DNA of 64,000 bases from Gordionus sp. m RMFG-2023. Its lineage: Eukaryota > Nematomorpha > Gordioida > Chordodea > Parachordodidae. The position numbers were made by a program, and so were the translations under genes. The notes under the pieces were generated by a model. It did no database searches. It had not been told where the DNA came from and worked only from the letters and a program-made list of their open reading frames with translations. How positions within the stretch are numbered: position 1 is the first letter of the stretch; every line of letters begins with the position of its first letter. Where the stretch lies: NCBI RefSeq assembly GCF_954871325.1, contig NC_088779.1:22632846-22696845 (forward strand), given 5' to 3'. Positions 24,301 through 36,282 of the stretch are shown piece by piece.

Positions 24301-27300
24301 CTTTCAAATATTTTTCAAAATTAGTAAAAAAAATAAAATTTTATCTAAAATTTGCAAAAAACTGAATTAGAATGGAAAAAGCTTGAAATTAATATTCAGT
24401 GTTTAACACTAATATTATAAAATTATTCTAATAAAAAAAACTTCATTATAATCAAGTTTTATCAATAACACCCCCTCCCCCTCCCCTTCATCTGTTAAAT
24501 CAAGTAGAGAGAAGCTCGTTCTCATTTCAATTGTTCTACTCTTAAAGGTGTGGAATTAGAAAATCAAGGTAATTACGGCACAGCTATGACACACTGGGAA
24601 AAACGAATACTCGAAGTTAGTAATTCTCTCATTTTCTAATTAAAAATTTTTAAGAAAACTTGTTTTTTTTTAAAAAATAATTTGATTTTTACGTATATTA
24701 GGGAAGCATCGGGAAATATTTAAAATTAATTACACCTAAAGTCTTTACAGCAACTCATATTTATGTTGGAGAAAGTGGGTTACCCCGACCTAATTTGCAA
24801 CTTAAGCTTATTTAGCTTTAAAATCCATTTTCTGAGAGGAAATAATCATCCTAATCGTAAATGTTTCAAAAATTAAACATACATAATGACAGCTTCACGG
24901 CAGTATTGCGACTTTACATTAAATCATATCTAACAAAATCAATTTTAAAAACAACCTAATATAGAATGAAGCTATGACCGGTACTCACACGCAAGATACA
25001 GTATTTTCACGAATTACTTTAGCTTTGATGGAAGATACGGGGTTCAATTTTTCATATATACTTTCTTCTTCAATGATTTCAAGATTAATCTTATGAAAAT
25101 AAGAAAAAGGAAGAAAGAATTCCTTTTTTGCCATATACTTTTAAATTCATTATATTATGATCACTGCTGAGGTACCATTTGCATAACTCGTCCGGGATTT
25201 TTTATTAAAAAAATTTTTTTTAAAGATTTTAATTTTTATAGATAATAATGGCGATTTAAAATATTCTGCCCGGCCTTGGTATTTTTTTTAAAAAATTTTT
25301 TTTTGCCCAGTCCGGTATATTAAAAAATTAAATTACAGCCCGGCCCGTGTGTATGGGCTTAGGGCCGGGCCTATAGGCCTCTGGTAAACCTGGTAAATCA
25401 AACCCGTCCTCCTCTGGGTCTCGCATTATTTTTGGCATTTAAATAATTAAATAGTCCGATTGAACAGAAATTGATAATTTTTTGATATAAATATATTTTT
25501 TAAAAATTATTTTTTTTAACAGCTGGTATCTAGTGAATTACAGTATGGCGGAAGATTTGGCATGGGGGAAAAATTTGGGATGCGATTTTATCGAAAAAAG
25601 TTGTTTTTCTTGGATTCAACATCGTTTATTGAGGTTGGTTTAATTTATATTCTCGAATAAATGAATAATTATATGATAATTTTTTCCCTCTTTTTTATAT
25701 TTGATGTTCATTAAATGTATTCATTATCTTGATATTATACTCTCTTTCTTTTTTTTCTTTTACACTAAATAGTTTCCCTCCCCCTTAGCAAATTACCCTG
25801 CTTTTTTTATAAATAGCTAATAAAAAAATTTCTCCTTTCAACTCAATGGCTAAATTCAAAGAAGATCGAAAAAATATCCAATAAAATTTAAGGTGAAATA
25901 AAAACCACCCATGAGTATTCCCCCGTCCCACCCCCAAAAACATCATATGTGCGCCTATGTTTAAGAGCTTAAGGCCAAAATCCTATACTGATAGGTCATC
26001 GCTACCTCTCTTTTTGCAAATAAAAATATTGCAAAAATTTTATCTTTTATAAATAAGTCGTTAATTTTTAAATGTATTATTTACTTTATTTTTTAGCCAA
26101 TCCGATCCCAGTCCTTATTGCGTCCGAATCAAATCCCATCCTTTAATAACAGAATGCAGTGCTGATAGAAAATCCATGGCCGTTTGCAACCTAGTCATAT
26201 ACGATAATCCTCTCTCATTAGAATATCAAGTTCTTATTTTATTTTAAGTTAAAATCATAGGCATGGACTGCTTTACTAGCCAAATTATTTTTATGGAAGA
26301 GGTGTAGGCAGAGGGTGGTAAAATATGGTTTCTCAGTTTAAAAGTGCGAAGCATATTCAATGTTAATATTAATTATTTTTTTTTGTTTTAATTACGCATT
26401 ATTTATAAACAATAAAAAAAAATTTTATGGGTTATTTATATTGTATCTTATCCCAAAGGGCTTGCCATCTTACCCAGTCTTTGGTGAATAGTAAAAATTA
26501 AGACTTTTACTTAGTAGAAGTAGCGCCCACAGTATAAAAGGTAGGAAGCCTATTTTTTCTTTTAAATTTTGTAATATAATAATGAGGTTATCTAATGATA
26601 CAATTAGTGTAATCTTATAAAATAAAATTTTATCACAAAAGAGCAAAATATCTGCCCTGTAATCCCGGTCACCCTCTACTACATATTCAAATTTTATTAC
26701 CTTTATTCTTTTCGTTTTAGATTCAACCCCATACTAGCTCTTGACTTGAAATTATTTTAGTCATTATTTAATTTTAGAATTTTTTTAACTTTATGACATT
26801 TGAATTTGTCAATGTTTTTTATTGAAAATAGGAAATGGTTATTTTAAAGTATCGCCGATGTATCTGCTCTTACAAATCCGGTGCATCGTAATTTAATGAA
26901 CTGATAAAATCTTTAATAATTATCAATTTTTTTCATATTTTTTAAAATGATGAATAATCTCTTGCCTTTAAACTAGACCTATTCAGAAACGATTACGAAT
27001 TTAATAATTAGTTATTCTTTTCTTCAAAACGAATTAAGAAATCTTTCTTTAAGAGAGAATTACTATTTCATAATTATACGAATTAATTTTCACCAATGCG
27101 AATAGCAAATTATTCGATTTATTTAAACTAAACAAATATGAATAATTTATAATTCGATTCGTATTCTTTTTTGAATTAGGCCTACTTTACACTTAATCAG
27201 CTGAAGTTACCCATTTCATCTGCTTGTATTTTTATTATTATTTAATCCTTGCCCCCCCACCTAGAATTTTATAAACATCCCCGGTCTTGAACATAACGGA

Positions 27301-28340
27301 GATTCCAACGCTTTAGCACATTACGGGGGTTCGGTTTTATTAGCCGATTACTGCCCTTTCATTCAAGAATTTATCTTTAAAGTCGATAAACAATCTAAGG
27401 CATTCGAATGCCAACACGACGAAAATATGCCTCGTAAGTCCAATCTATTGAATTATATAAGAAGATGAAGGAAGGATAATAAATTTTAAAATGGCGCCTT
27501 TTTCTATTTTATTAAATATTAAATATATTTTTTTTTAATTTTTAGTTATAAAAAATTTTTGGCTTGAGCCCTAATTGTCAAAAGTTTTCTTAGATCATTT
27601 CCCCTAGATAAGAAGAAAATTGTAACCTTTTTAATGGTTTCTATATTATCTAATTCAATTTATATAAAATATTTTATCAAAATTGGGGGCAAATAATGAT
27701 TTACTTCAATAATACCGAGACGTTCCCATTAAATTATGGAAAAGTTGTCCTCAAAACTTCTAACTGTTATATAATCCAAAATTTGCAATTTTAAGATTTA
27801 CTATAAATAAAATAAAGATAGTCTTTATTACATGATTTATTTTGTTGTTTAAGCTAAAAAGGAAAATTTTGCCTTAGAGTATTACGGGCAAGATTCTACC
27901 TGTGTATTCCACAGTCGCAGATGGTTAAAATCTGATTGCAATAAAATTATATCTTGGTATCATTATGGAAGTGGATGTTATAAAGTAAAATCTATTTTTT
28001 TTAAAAAAATTATTTGCATTATTGATATAGAAATAGAAAGGAAGCAGGAAGGAAGGAAGAACAGAAGTTAATTTAAAGTTATGCTTATTTATTTACCTAC
28101 TTTTTTTTACAAGGCATTAATGTATTTATAAAATAGTTTACAAATTAAAATCACCTTTTTAAAATAAAGATTTTCTGCAACTCAACAGCCTTGTACATCC
28201 AAGTACTCAATTATACGTTCGAATGCATTTATCAGGGTCAAAACATATCCTTCACAATATATTCAGATGGTTATAACCATAGGGGTGGTTTGATATGTCC
28301 ACCTTGTTTCGCTACGACCTTATGCAATGTAAAGACATAA
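21304..28340 (+). CDS. LMLN: Leishmanolysin-like (invadolysin) zinc metallopeptidase, M8 family; N-terminus missing
   Basis: Thirteen exons join in frame (532 residues to the stop): 21304-21383, 21491-21602, 21904-22085, 22494-22605, 23786-23880, 24011-24128, 24508-24615, 24965-25041, 25523-25633, 26097-26229, 27265-27433, 27854-27984, 28170-28340. Peptidase family M8 enzymes are zinc endopeptidases of the surface or secretory route; invadolysin acts in cell migration and lipid droplets. The order of blocks is diagnostic: [41 protein letters not shown], the zinc site [58 protein letters not shown] with the likely third zinc His, the Met-turn exon [22 protein letters not shown], then the Cys-rich C-terminal domain ending [15 protein letters not shown]. 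Cysteines match the family spacing. The signal-peptide exon(s) were not found, and no GPI signal or TM segment follows the last Cys. Several donors are GTT, not GTA/GTG. Confidence 0.93.
22119..22136 (+). repeat. Short telomere-like TTTAGGG/TTAGGG run
   Basis: TTTAGGGTTAGGGTTAGGA lies in an intron of the peptidase gene, about 34 bases after a donor. Only about two and a half units, so it may be chance. Confidence 0.4.
25181..25383. mobile_element. GC-motif MITE, same family as 48083-48387, inverted
   Basis: In the peptidase intron between exons 8 and 9. The right end reads GGGCCGGGCCTATAGGCCTC then TG; its reverse complement CAGAGGCCTATAGGCCCGG parallels the CAGAGACCTGCAGGCCCGG terminus of the 48083 element. 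CCCGGCC-type motifs separated by A/T runs and the shared GGCGATTTAAAATATTC stretch confirm the kinship. The left end is worn, and no matching target duplication is visible. Confidence 0.65.
26974..27184. mobile_element. hAT-type MITE (211 bp) in a peptidase intron
   Basis: The ends are TAGACCTATTCAGAAACGAT and GTATTCTTTTTTGAATTAGG then CCTA, which are imperfect inverted repeats. The flanking 8-mers CTTTAAAC (26966-26973) and CTTTACAC (27185-27192) agree at 7 of 8 positions, the length hAT elements duplicate. It ends about 80 bases before exon 11 of the peptidase. Confidence 0.75.
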
Positions 28341-28357
28341 CATAATATTCCGTTTAA

Positions 28358-28363
28358 AATAAA
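28358..28363 (+). promoter_or_regulatory. Candidate poly(A) signal AATAAA
   Basis: It lies 18 bases after the stop codon of the M8 peptidase, followed by an A run. The position would give a very short 3' UTR. Chance occurrence cannot be excluded. Confidence 0.35.
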
Positions 28364-31300
28364 AAATTGCACTGGTAAAAATTTGGAAATGAGACAAGCC
28401 ACCACTTTACCGATGTTGTGCAAATGAAATGCTAACAATTCTTAAATTTAACTTGAGAAAGATTATTTATAGCCTTTCTATATAAATAATTATATTTTAA
28501 AATAAATTCTCTGGGGAATCACTAAATCCCTTTTTTACACAGGATGTAAAATATAACTGCGAAATCAAAATAAACCGGTATAAATTTTTTTCCGTAACCG
28601 AACCATTATAAAGATATTTTAAAAAGAGAGAATCAAGTCGTTACAAATACTATCTAAATAATTTAAATAAGTTCATAGCAGTTTTTCTAAAATATTTATT
28701 TTAAAAAAATATATATTAAAAATAATTTAATAAAATTTCCATATTTAAAAAAAATAAGGATATTAAAAAAAATAATATCATAAATGATAAGAAAGCCGTC
28801 ATTGAGTTCCTAAGAAACTTATATAGTTTATTCGGGGCACGGCTATTTGGTTGATTGTAAGATTTTAAAAGATCCCCATTTGAATCTAAAGAAATTTTTC
28901 ACCTATAATTTTAAAATAATTATAGCATAGAGGACCAAAGGACCTATTGGTAGAAATATTATTGGGGCATAATGATACTCTGAAAGGGCATGATACTTTA
29001 TGATTTTCTACCTTTCAACTCTTATAATCGGGTTAATGTTTGGATTGAAGGGGAACTGGGAAACATATATGAAATCCAAATGAGATACTTCACTATAAAC
29101 TAAAGAGTAAGGCCATCTGGTCTTTTGCCATCAGAGAGGGGTAAGTGAATGGGTTCAAGTTAATTTACATAGTTAGCCAAACCTGATTTATTCGAGATTA
29201 TCAAATTAATTGATCTGTGGTAGATAAACCGCCCCTATCTTTAGGGTTGTTCTTTTTCCCACACCCTTTGCATTTATGAGGTAGACATATGTCGCAATAT
29301 AATCTATATCTTATTGTCACCCTCAATTATTTATCTTGATATAGCAAGATCAAGATTAAAACTCAAAACAGCATCTAGCCATTCATGCTTGTAATTTTGT
29401 CACAAATATTTAAGAAATGCATGTGTTTTCAGTGAAGAAATAGGGTTAAGAAAGTCTCTTCTTGCCATAGGCTGTAAAAGAAATGAAAGGCATGCTTTTT
29501 TCCTCCATAGGCAGTTTCAAATTGACTATATCTTCCCTTCACAATCTTACTAATAATCTTTTCGAATTAAAGACAGGGTGAAATGAAGAATGTCAAAAAT
29601 ATCAAACTGAAACGGGGAAATCTCAAGCTCTTGTTTGGTCGTTATTTAAAATATCTCCCAATTAAATTCGGAGAAATGGGCATATTTAGGATAACTTATA
29701 GGAAGTTTTTGATTTCATATCTAGGGAGGAAAGGGAGAAAAGGTTTATAAATGAAGATTAGGCTCTAAACGGTGGTAAAATTCTTGCAAGCCATAATTAT
29801 TTCCTATTCATATACAAGTATTGATGGGCCGGAACATTATACGGTATGGCTTCTAATTTTGTTATGCAAAATGTTGCTTATATGGGTCAATTAATAAAGT
29901 ATATTATGCATTATTTTATGAATAATCAAAACTTATAATAGCCTTAACGAACTCTAAAAATACGATATATATATTTCGAGACCGAATCTAACTAATACAA
30001 ATTTATTTCATACATCACCGAAGTGTAACTAAACCCTTATAATTTTATAATTATGGAACTGAACCTTTAAAACTACTGGTTCGACACTCTGTCTCTACTT
30101 GTGAATATTTTATACCAATTATTTAATACACAAAATGATGCATGGCCTTCTTTCCATCTTTTTATTTGAAATTAAATATAAATTGCAATATATTTCAATA
30201 TATATAATGAAACATTTTATTTTAAAATAAAAATATTCTTGATAATAAGAATAATTATCAATATTGTTTGACAACAACCCCCGACGACGCACAGTTCAAA
30301 TTAAATAGAGTAAAGCACAATTTACCGCATCACTCTGTGGTCACTTGCCGCTCTGAGCCGACGCCTATTTATTTACTAAGTCAAAAAAACGAAATCATAG
30401 TCATATTTATTATTACAAGAATGTTTTATCAATTTTGGGGAAGTTAACGCGGCAATATTTATTTCGCGTATTCGCTAAAATTTACCTCATAATTTATTTT
30501 CGAGTCAGCTTTTGTAAATTTATTTTTATATGGATTCTATTTTTATTTAAAAAATAATCACATAAAGATTTTATAAGAAAAATTAAAAAAAATTTTTTTA
30601 ACATTTTACAGTTTAGATCCTTTTATAATTTCCTGCTTTTTAGCCTTTAAATTTTTAGTTTCTATTTTATATAATCAAAATACAAAATGTTCATTCTAAC
30701 AAAAAATATTTAATCTTCCAATTCCTATTATATTTTTTTTTAAAGTGAAAATAATCTTTAAATTATTTGTTATAAAGTATGATATTTTTTTTTGAAAGAT
30801 TCAGTTTATAAATGTGTATATTATTCTTAATTTATCTAATATGTCCAAAATTTTTTTTAAACCTAGAATCTTTTTTAATTTGTGTCCAATTTTTATATAA
30901 TAATATTTATAAAGTCTGATAATTTGGAGTTGAATATATTATTTATTTTTTTAAATCTGTAAATTTTATATTAAATAGATTGAATGTAATTACTATTTGT
31001 AATCATTGTATTTTTTTTAAATTAAATTATATATTTATAAAAATCTTGGGGAAATATTAATCAAGAATTAGGAAAAAGAAAAATTATTGATTCCTCTGAA
31101 TTATTTAAGGAAAGAATTATAAGGTGTTTAAAAATTTTCATAAATATAGTGAACTCGGTCATAATTCTAAGCCGCTCAAATTTATAATAGTTTATCTAAG
31201 GGAATTCGAGGAAATAAAATATTTAAATAAATTTTTTTTTTAAAAACAGATTAATGGAAAGCCAATGTTGAATTAATGTTTATAAGTCATCAGAGCCTGA

Positions 31301-34300
31301 TTTGTATATAGTGCCAAACATTTAAATACTGAGTAGCTTTGATTAATATTTTATTTAAACAAATTTTCTGAATTTTGGGTTGCTATCTTGACTTTGGTAC
31401 TTGGTTTTGAGTTGGTATCGCGTAGTTATTGGCTCTGAGTGGTCCAGTTTTGTCAAGCTAATTGAATTTCTTTTTATGGATTTATTTGAGTTTGTTAGAA
31501 TTGACCAGATCTATCTGCAATGAAGATATTGAGTCGTTTTTAAGAATAGGTTTTCATAACCCGACCCACTTAACTTAGATTTGTAGATTAAGAATGATGA
31601 TACAATCAAAAGATATATGCATTTTATTTCAGTTAAGATCCGTTACAAGATAATTTGTAATAGTCTTATTTTATCATAATTTATAGTCATGTAGATGATT
31701 AATAAAACAGTCAAAAAATTATTTTATTTTAATAACCATGTGAAGATAAATTTTTCACCCCTACCTAGAATTATCCAGAAAATATGGAGTAACAATGTAA
31801 TATCTTTTTGCAAACTTTCAATCGATATGTTAGATACATTTGTTTATATAACTTTTTAAAATCTACACCCCCTCCCAAAAAAAAAACATTTTATTAGGTT
31901 TCATTTGTGACAAGCAACTTTTTAGAAGTTGTATTATCACCCTCCTCCCTTCCTGTGTTGATCTAGACCTGAGGACCTAGAGAAATGACATATTTTAGTA
32001 TTAAAAAAATTCAAATATAAGCGATTAGTTGATTTTGTATTATTTTTTTATGAGTATAATTCGAAATTCAATTGATATGAACATATGCTCAATATTTATG
32101 GTAATCATTAAGGCTTACATCAAAGATGTTAAACTTAAAATAAGCCACCACCCACCCTTAAAGTCATTAAATTATTTTTACAATTCTCGGGTATAGGCTT
32201 TTGTTTTGCCCAATTCTTTTTGTTATTAGCATATAAGACGTTTAAACAACCGTTCTCGGACCGTTGTGCGTACAGTACGTGCGGCCTGCCCACAAACGTG
32301 TGAAGAGCTCCTCATCCCCCCCCCCAATTAACTATCCAGTTTGATGGATTTTTGAGGAATGCCTAGCGTAGCCCTGTTGTATCCACAACCAGAGGGCGAA
32401 AACGGTTTTATCACGTATTTTCAAAAGCCATTTAACTTTACATAAAAAACCATTTAACTTAAATATAAAAAAAAATCAAAATAAAAAAAATTTCTAAATT
32501 AGTACATTTTCTAAGAAATCCAGCATATAAAAAATTCTTAGAATGTCAAAATTTTTACTTAGCAAAATCATCTCCAAAAGAAAAAAATTAGTTTAGATTC
32601 AAGTATTTAATTCTGAGCCATTAAGGAATACTGTTCTGAATTTTTCAGTTTTTATTCTGAGCGAAATATTCAAATAATAATTGCTATTATTATCAAATAT
32701 ATTTCATAATATTCACTATATGTCCAAAATAAAAGACGTTTTAATAAAAATAATAAAATATTTTATATGTAGATGTCGCTTAATATTTTAGAAACTAATA
32801 TTAAAATTAAAGCATATTGGAAATTATAATTTTATTATATAAAGAATGTAACAACATTTTAATACAAATAAATAGCAAGGTAATCTTTTAATTAATTATT
32901 TACCAAAGAGTGTCATAATTCACGATATTCGTCAACCAAATTGCTTCCTATAAATAATTTTAGATATTAAATTTTCTTAGGTCATATGCTGCATAAAAGG
33001 TTGCGTTTTTAAATTTTTAACACCCATAAAATATTTAATTTAAAAATATATTTTTTACTAGTTGATAGCCCGTCAAAATGAGGGCGAATCACAGTTTTTT
33101 GCTTAATTTAATAATGGATTAGTCTGAAAAATCCCCCTATTTGATAATAAATAAATCAGAAATCAACCTATCTTATGAGGTGTGAATCAGAGATATACCC
33201 TTATTATGATGAGTGTTAATTTAAAAATTTTAGTTATTTCTATAAATATGTTAATATTTCAATATGAACAGTATGCTTCATCGCTATTATCCTCTTAGCT
33301 TTTAAAGAGTAATAAGGTGACAATATATAGCATTTGAGTTGCTTACTTCAATCCTCATCGCTTTGAGTTACTTGTCTATTTATGTAGGCTCTGGTACATG
33401 GTCTTAAGTGGCTGAGAAACCCTTCACTTTTGGTGTTTAAGATTTAACGGGGTTAACAATATGCTTCTTGGCCTTGAGGACAACCTCGAGTTGTTGAGCT
33501 TATAGCTACAAAGGTTTGGTTATTATTGGTAATAAAAGAGAGGTTTTTGCGAAATTGTGGTTAAAATAAAATGGTGTATAGAGTAATTCTTAGTAGGGGG
33601 GAAGAGGGGGGGGGGGGTGTTGTATTTTGGTAGTGGTAATGTGTTTTGTAGATATTTTTGATAGCTAGTGATTGTGAGAGTATGGGTTATTGGAAAATGT
33701 ATTAAATAATTTTATGGAATTGGTATAATGTTGGAGGGAGGTTAATTTTGAAGGAAGTGATATTTTTTTGTTTGTCAAATTTTTTTAATTAATAATCGGG
33801 ATTTTTTTTTGGTAAGTGTAGTAAAATAAATAGTAAATAAAGGACATATCGGTGAGGTATGGGTGAATGTGCTGCGAATTCTGGTCAGGGAATATATTGG
33901 ATAAATTAAAAAAAATAAGCCTTATATATTGGATAAATTAAAAAAATTAAGAGTTACAAAAAAATAAGCGAAAGTGTGCATTTTTTATACAGAAAATAAA
34001 AAGGTGTTTTTTCCTAAAATCAAATAAAAGAAAAGTATTTAAATTCATACCATAATTGTTAATGATTTTAGTTTTTCGTTTAATTAAATGAGTGGGGAAA
34101 GCAATATTAAGTTCCAAAGATATCTTATGTAAAAAAAAATTTTAGGTGTCTTATTTAAATTTAATATAAAAAAAGGGAATAAAAAAAATATAAGAATATT
34201 TATATTAATTTCTTCGTGCTTTTCGGGTGATGTAATATTTAAATCTTTATGAGTTATATAAATTGATCGAGTTTTTAAAGATAGGGTTCTAGTTTCTTAA

Positions 34301-34780
34301 AAAAAATGTTATATTTAATAAATATTATCCTGAAATGTAACGGATTGAATACTTGAGAGTTAATTAGTTTTGGGAATTTTATCTGGCCGCGAATCCCATG
34401 GTAAAGTAAAATACAGGCAGCCAAATTAAGTCTTAGAAGAAGACGAAATAAGAAATAGGATTATGGAAATTTTGGAATAAACAACGGTAGTGTCTACTGG
34501 AAACAACTTCTATGCGAGAAACGCATTAGATACCGGGAGTTAATAAATGTTGCAATCAACGAAACAATCAGTCTGTTTGGTCGCTTGTAAAAGCGGAGGT
34601 ATTATAATCTGAAGTTTTGTTGACGCGGATTTTACAATGATATTTCTTTACATTCATTAATTTATTATATAGTCATTGTGGTACTTAGGAGACTCGGTAA
34701 GGTTATTATTTGTGAGCCATAATTACTTTTGGTTATTTTTATTTATTTTTTTTGTATCTTTTTTTGGAGGGATTTTCTTA
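28364..34780. other. No gene recognised (6.4 kb)
   Basis: AT-rich DNA between the peptidase gene and the LINE fragment. Slightly GC-richer patches at 30285-30370, 32225-32400 and 33260-33560 could be untranslated exons or worn repeats, but none has a readable frame of useful length. A C-run (about 32315) and a G-run (about 33605) are homopolymer tracts. Decayed repeat ends with CCGG-type motifs occur near 28575 and 29830. Confidence 0.4.
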
Positions 34781-34849
34781 ATTTACGAATAGTTTAAACA
34801 CATAATATAGTTTCTTTCATTTGCAAAATACTTCTGAATTTGTCTTACC

Positions 34850-35082
34850 ATAAAATTTGCATTTATTGTGCTTTTCCCATGTTTAAAACCAAACTGCATT
34901 ATTTCATTAATTTTGTTCCCTTATTTGCTTCTATAACACCCAATACTTTCTTTGCAAGTTCCAAGAGTTTATAAGACCCGCAATCTAAAGGATCCCTTTT
35001 CCCTTGTATACTGGAATAATTATACTACATTGCCAATCCTCGGAGTTCCTTCTTTGACAATTAGATTGGCTACTATATAAAT
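34850..35082 (-). pseudogene. LINE (non-LTR) reverse transcriptase fragment
   Basis: On the minus strand the blocks VANLIVKEGTP, DWQCSIIIPVYKGKG, DPLDCGSYKLLELAKKVLGV and NEIMQFGFKHGKSTINA appear in the order of the reverse-transcriptase core of LINEs, where the consensus runs W..s.iiPiyKgKGD..dC.sYr..kLLe..mKvle..ie and QFGF..gkST.dA. The segment is broken by at least two frame changes and one stop (after KGKGIL, and before QFGF). Only about 230 bases survive, with no catalytic YADD box. Clade not determined. Confidence 0.75.
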
Positions 35083-35822
35083 AAAAGGCCAGCATACAGA
35101 ATCAGATATTTTAAACAAAATTTTAAATTAATAAGTTTAATCTATTATTAATTTATTATAAAATAACATATTAAAAATAAATTTATTATTTGAATATATT
35201 TATAATATATATGAATATTTTTAAAAGTAACTAGTTACATTTAGCCCTTTACATTCCCTTCAATAAAACAACACTAATAATTTCCTATAAATTCAGACCA
35301 AAAATATTTTATTATAATAAATATGTATACAATGATTCGTGTATTTAATTTTACAATTTACGAATATTTGTTTCATCTTCATAATTACATCATTATATAA
35401 AATTAGTCAGATTCCATCAAAAAATATTTTAAAATATTATTTATATATAAATAATTTTACCCAAAAATGGACGGAAATGTTTTGGTTTATAAAAAAAAAA
35501 TTTTTAAAAAAGTATATAGAAATACATTTTCTCTTAATTAAAAAAAAATATGCAAAAAATATCACATGATGTCATTTAAAAAATAATAAATAATTTAATG
35601 GTAAATGCGATAAATAAATATAGGTTAAGATTAAGATTGTCAAAAATTTGAGTATAATAACGTTTGGTAGATAATGAAAATTGATAAAATAAAGACATAT
35701 TGATAATTTAGAGATTCGTGGTTGGTGATACCGGAATTCCCTTTAACGGCATCTAATTATTTTTACAAAATAAATATAATATATATATTATCAAATAATA
35801 TATCATTTAATTTATTATATAA

Positions 35823-36077
35823 TATACCGTAGTTCTCACTGCACGTCCTTTGTAAGTAATAATTTTGCAGAAAATAATCACATAAAAGATTAAAAAGGGT
35901 ACTTAGTAGGATATCCAAAAATGTCCACATTTTAATAATAAAATATTTTATGGAAAAAATATTATAACTCATAAGATTAAGTAAAACGTTATAATAATTT
36001 ATTAGAAATGTTATTTGTTTATCCTGAACATTTTTTTAAAAAAAGCTGTGTACGAGGTCTTGCAGTGAGAACGATAT
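35823..36077. mobile_element. Short TIR element (about 255 bp), worn
   Basis: The left end has AGTTCTCACTGCACGTCCTT and the right end GAGGTCTTGCAGTGAGAACG in inverted orientation, with ATAT-rich outer flanks. The arms match over about 30 bases with small gaps. TA-rich flanks would suit a Tc1/mariner-type MITE, but the exact ends and duplication are not clear. Confidence 0.6.
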
Positions 36078-36282
36078 TTTATATCAATTGTTGACTAGGA
36101 AAGGTTATTAAAAATCAACGAATATTACATTACCTTAGAAATAAACATTACTTTCATATTTGAAAATTGAAATAAGATATTAAAAGGTATACAATTTATT
36201 TATAGTTCTAAATAAAAAAAAATTATAATATATAATCACCCCCTCCCCCATGAAAATTATTGGTTTATACGATTGATTAAAT

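Noticed and set aside
24712-24780. Exon-like stretch [15 protein letters not shown]... in an M8 intron
   Set aside because: It has an acceptor and a weak donor and resembles the ITPxV part of the family, but exons on either side already join without it and the family has no residues at this point. Possibly chance or a relic of exon duplication.
33600-33620. G-run and nearby purine tract as a regulatory or G-quadruplex site
   Set aside because: Homopolymer slippage explains it, and there is no neighbouring gene to regulate.
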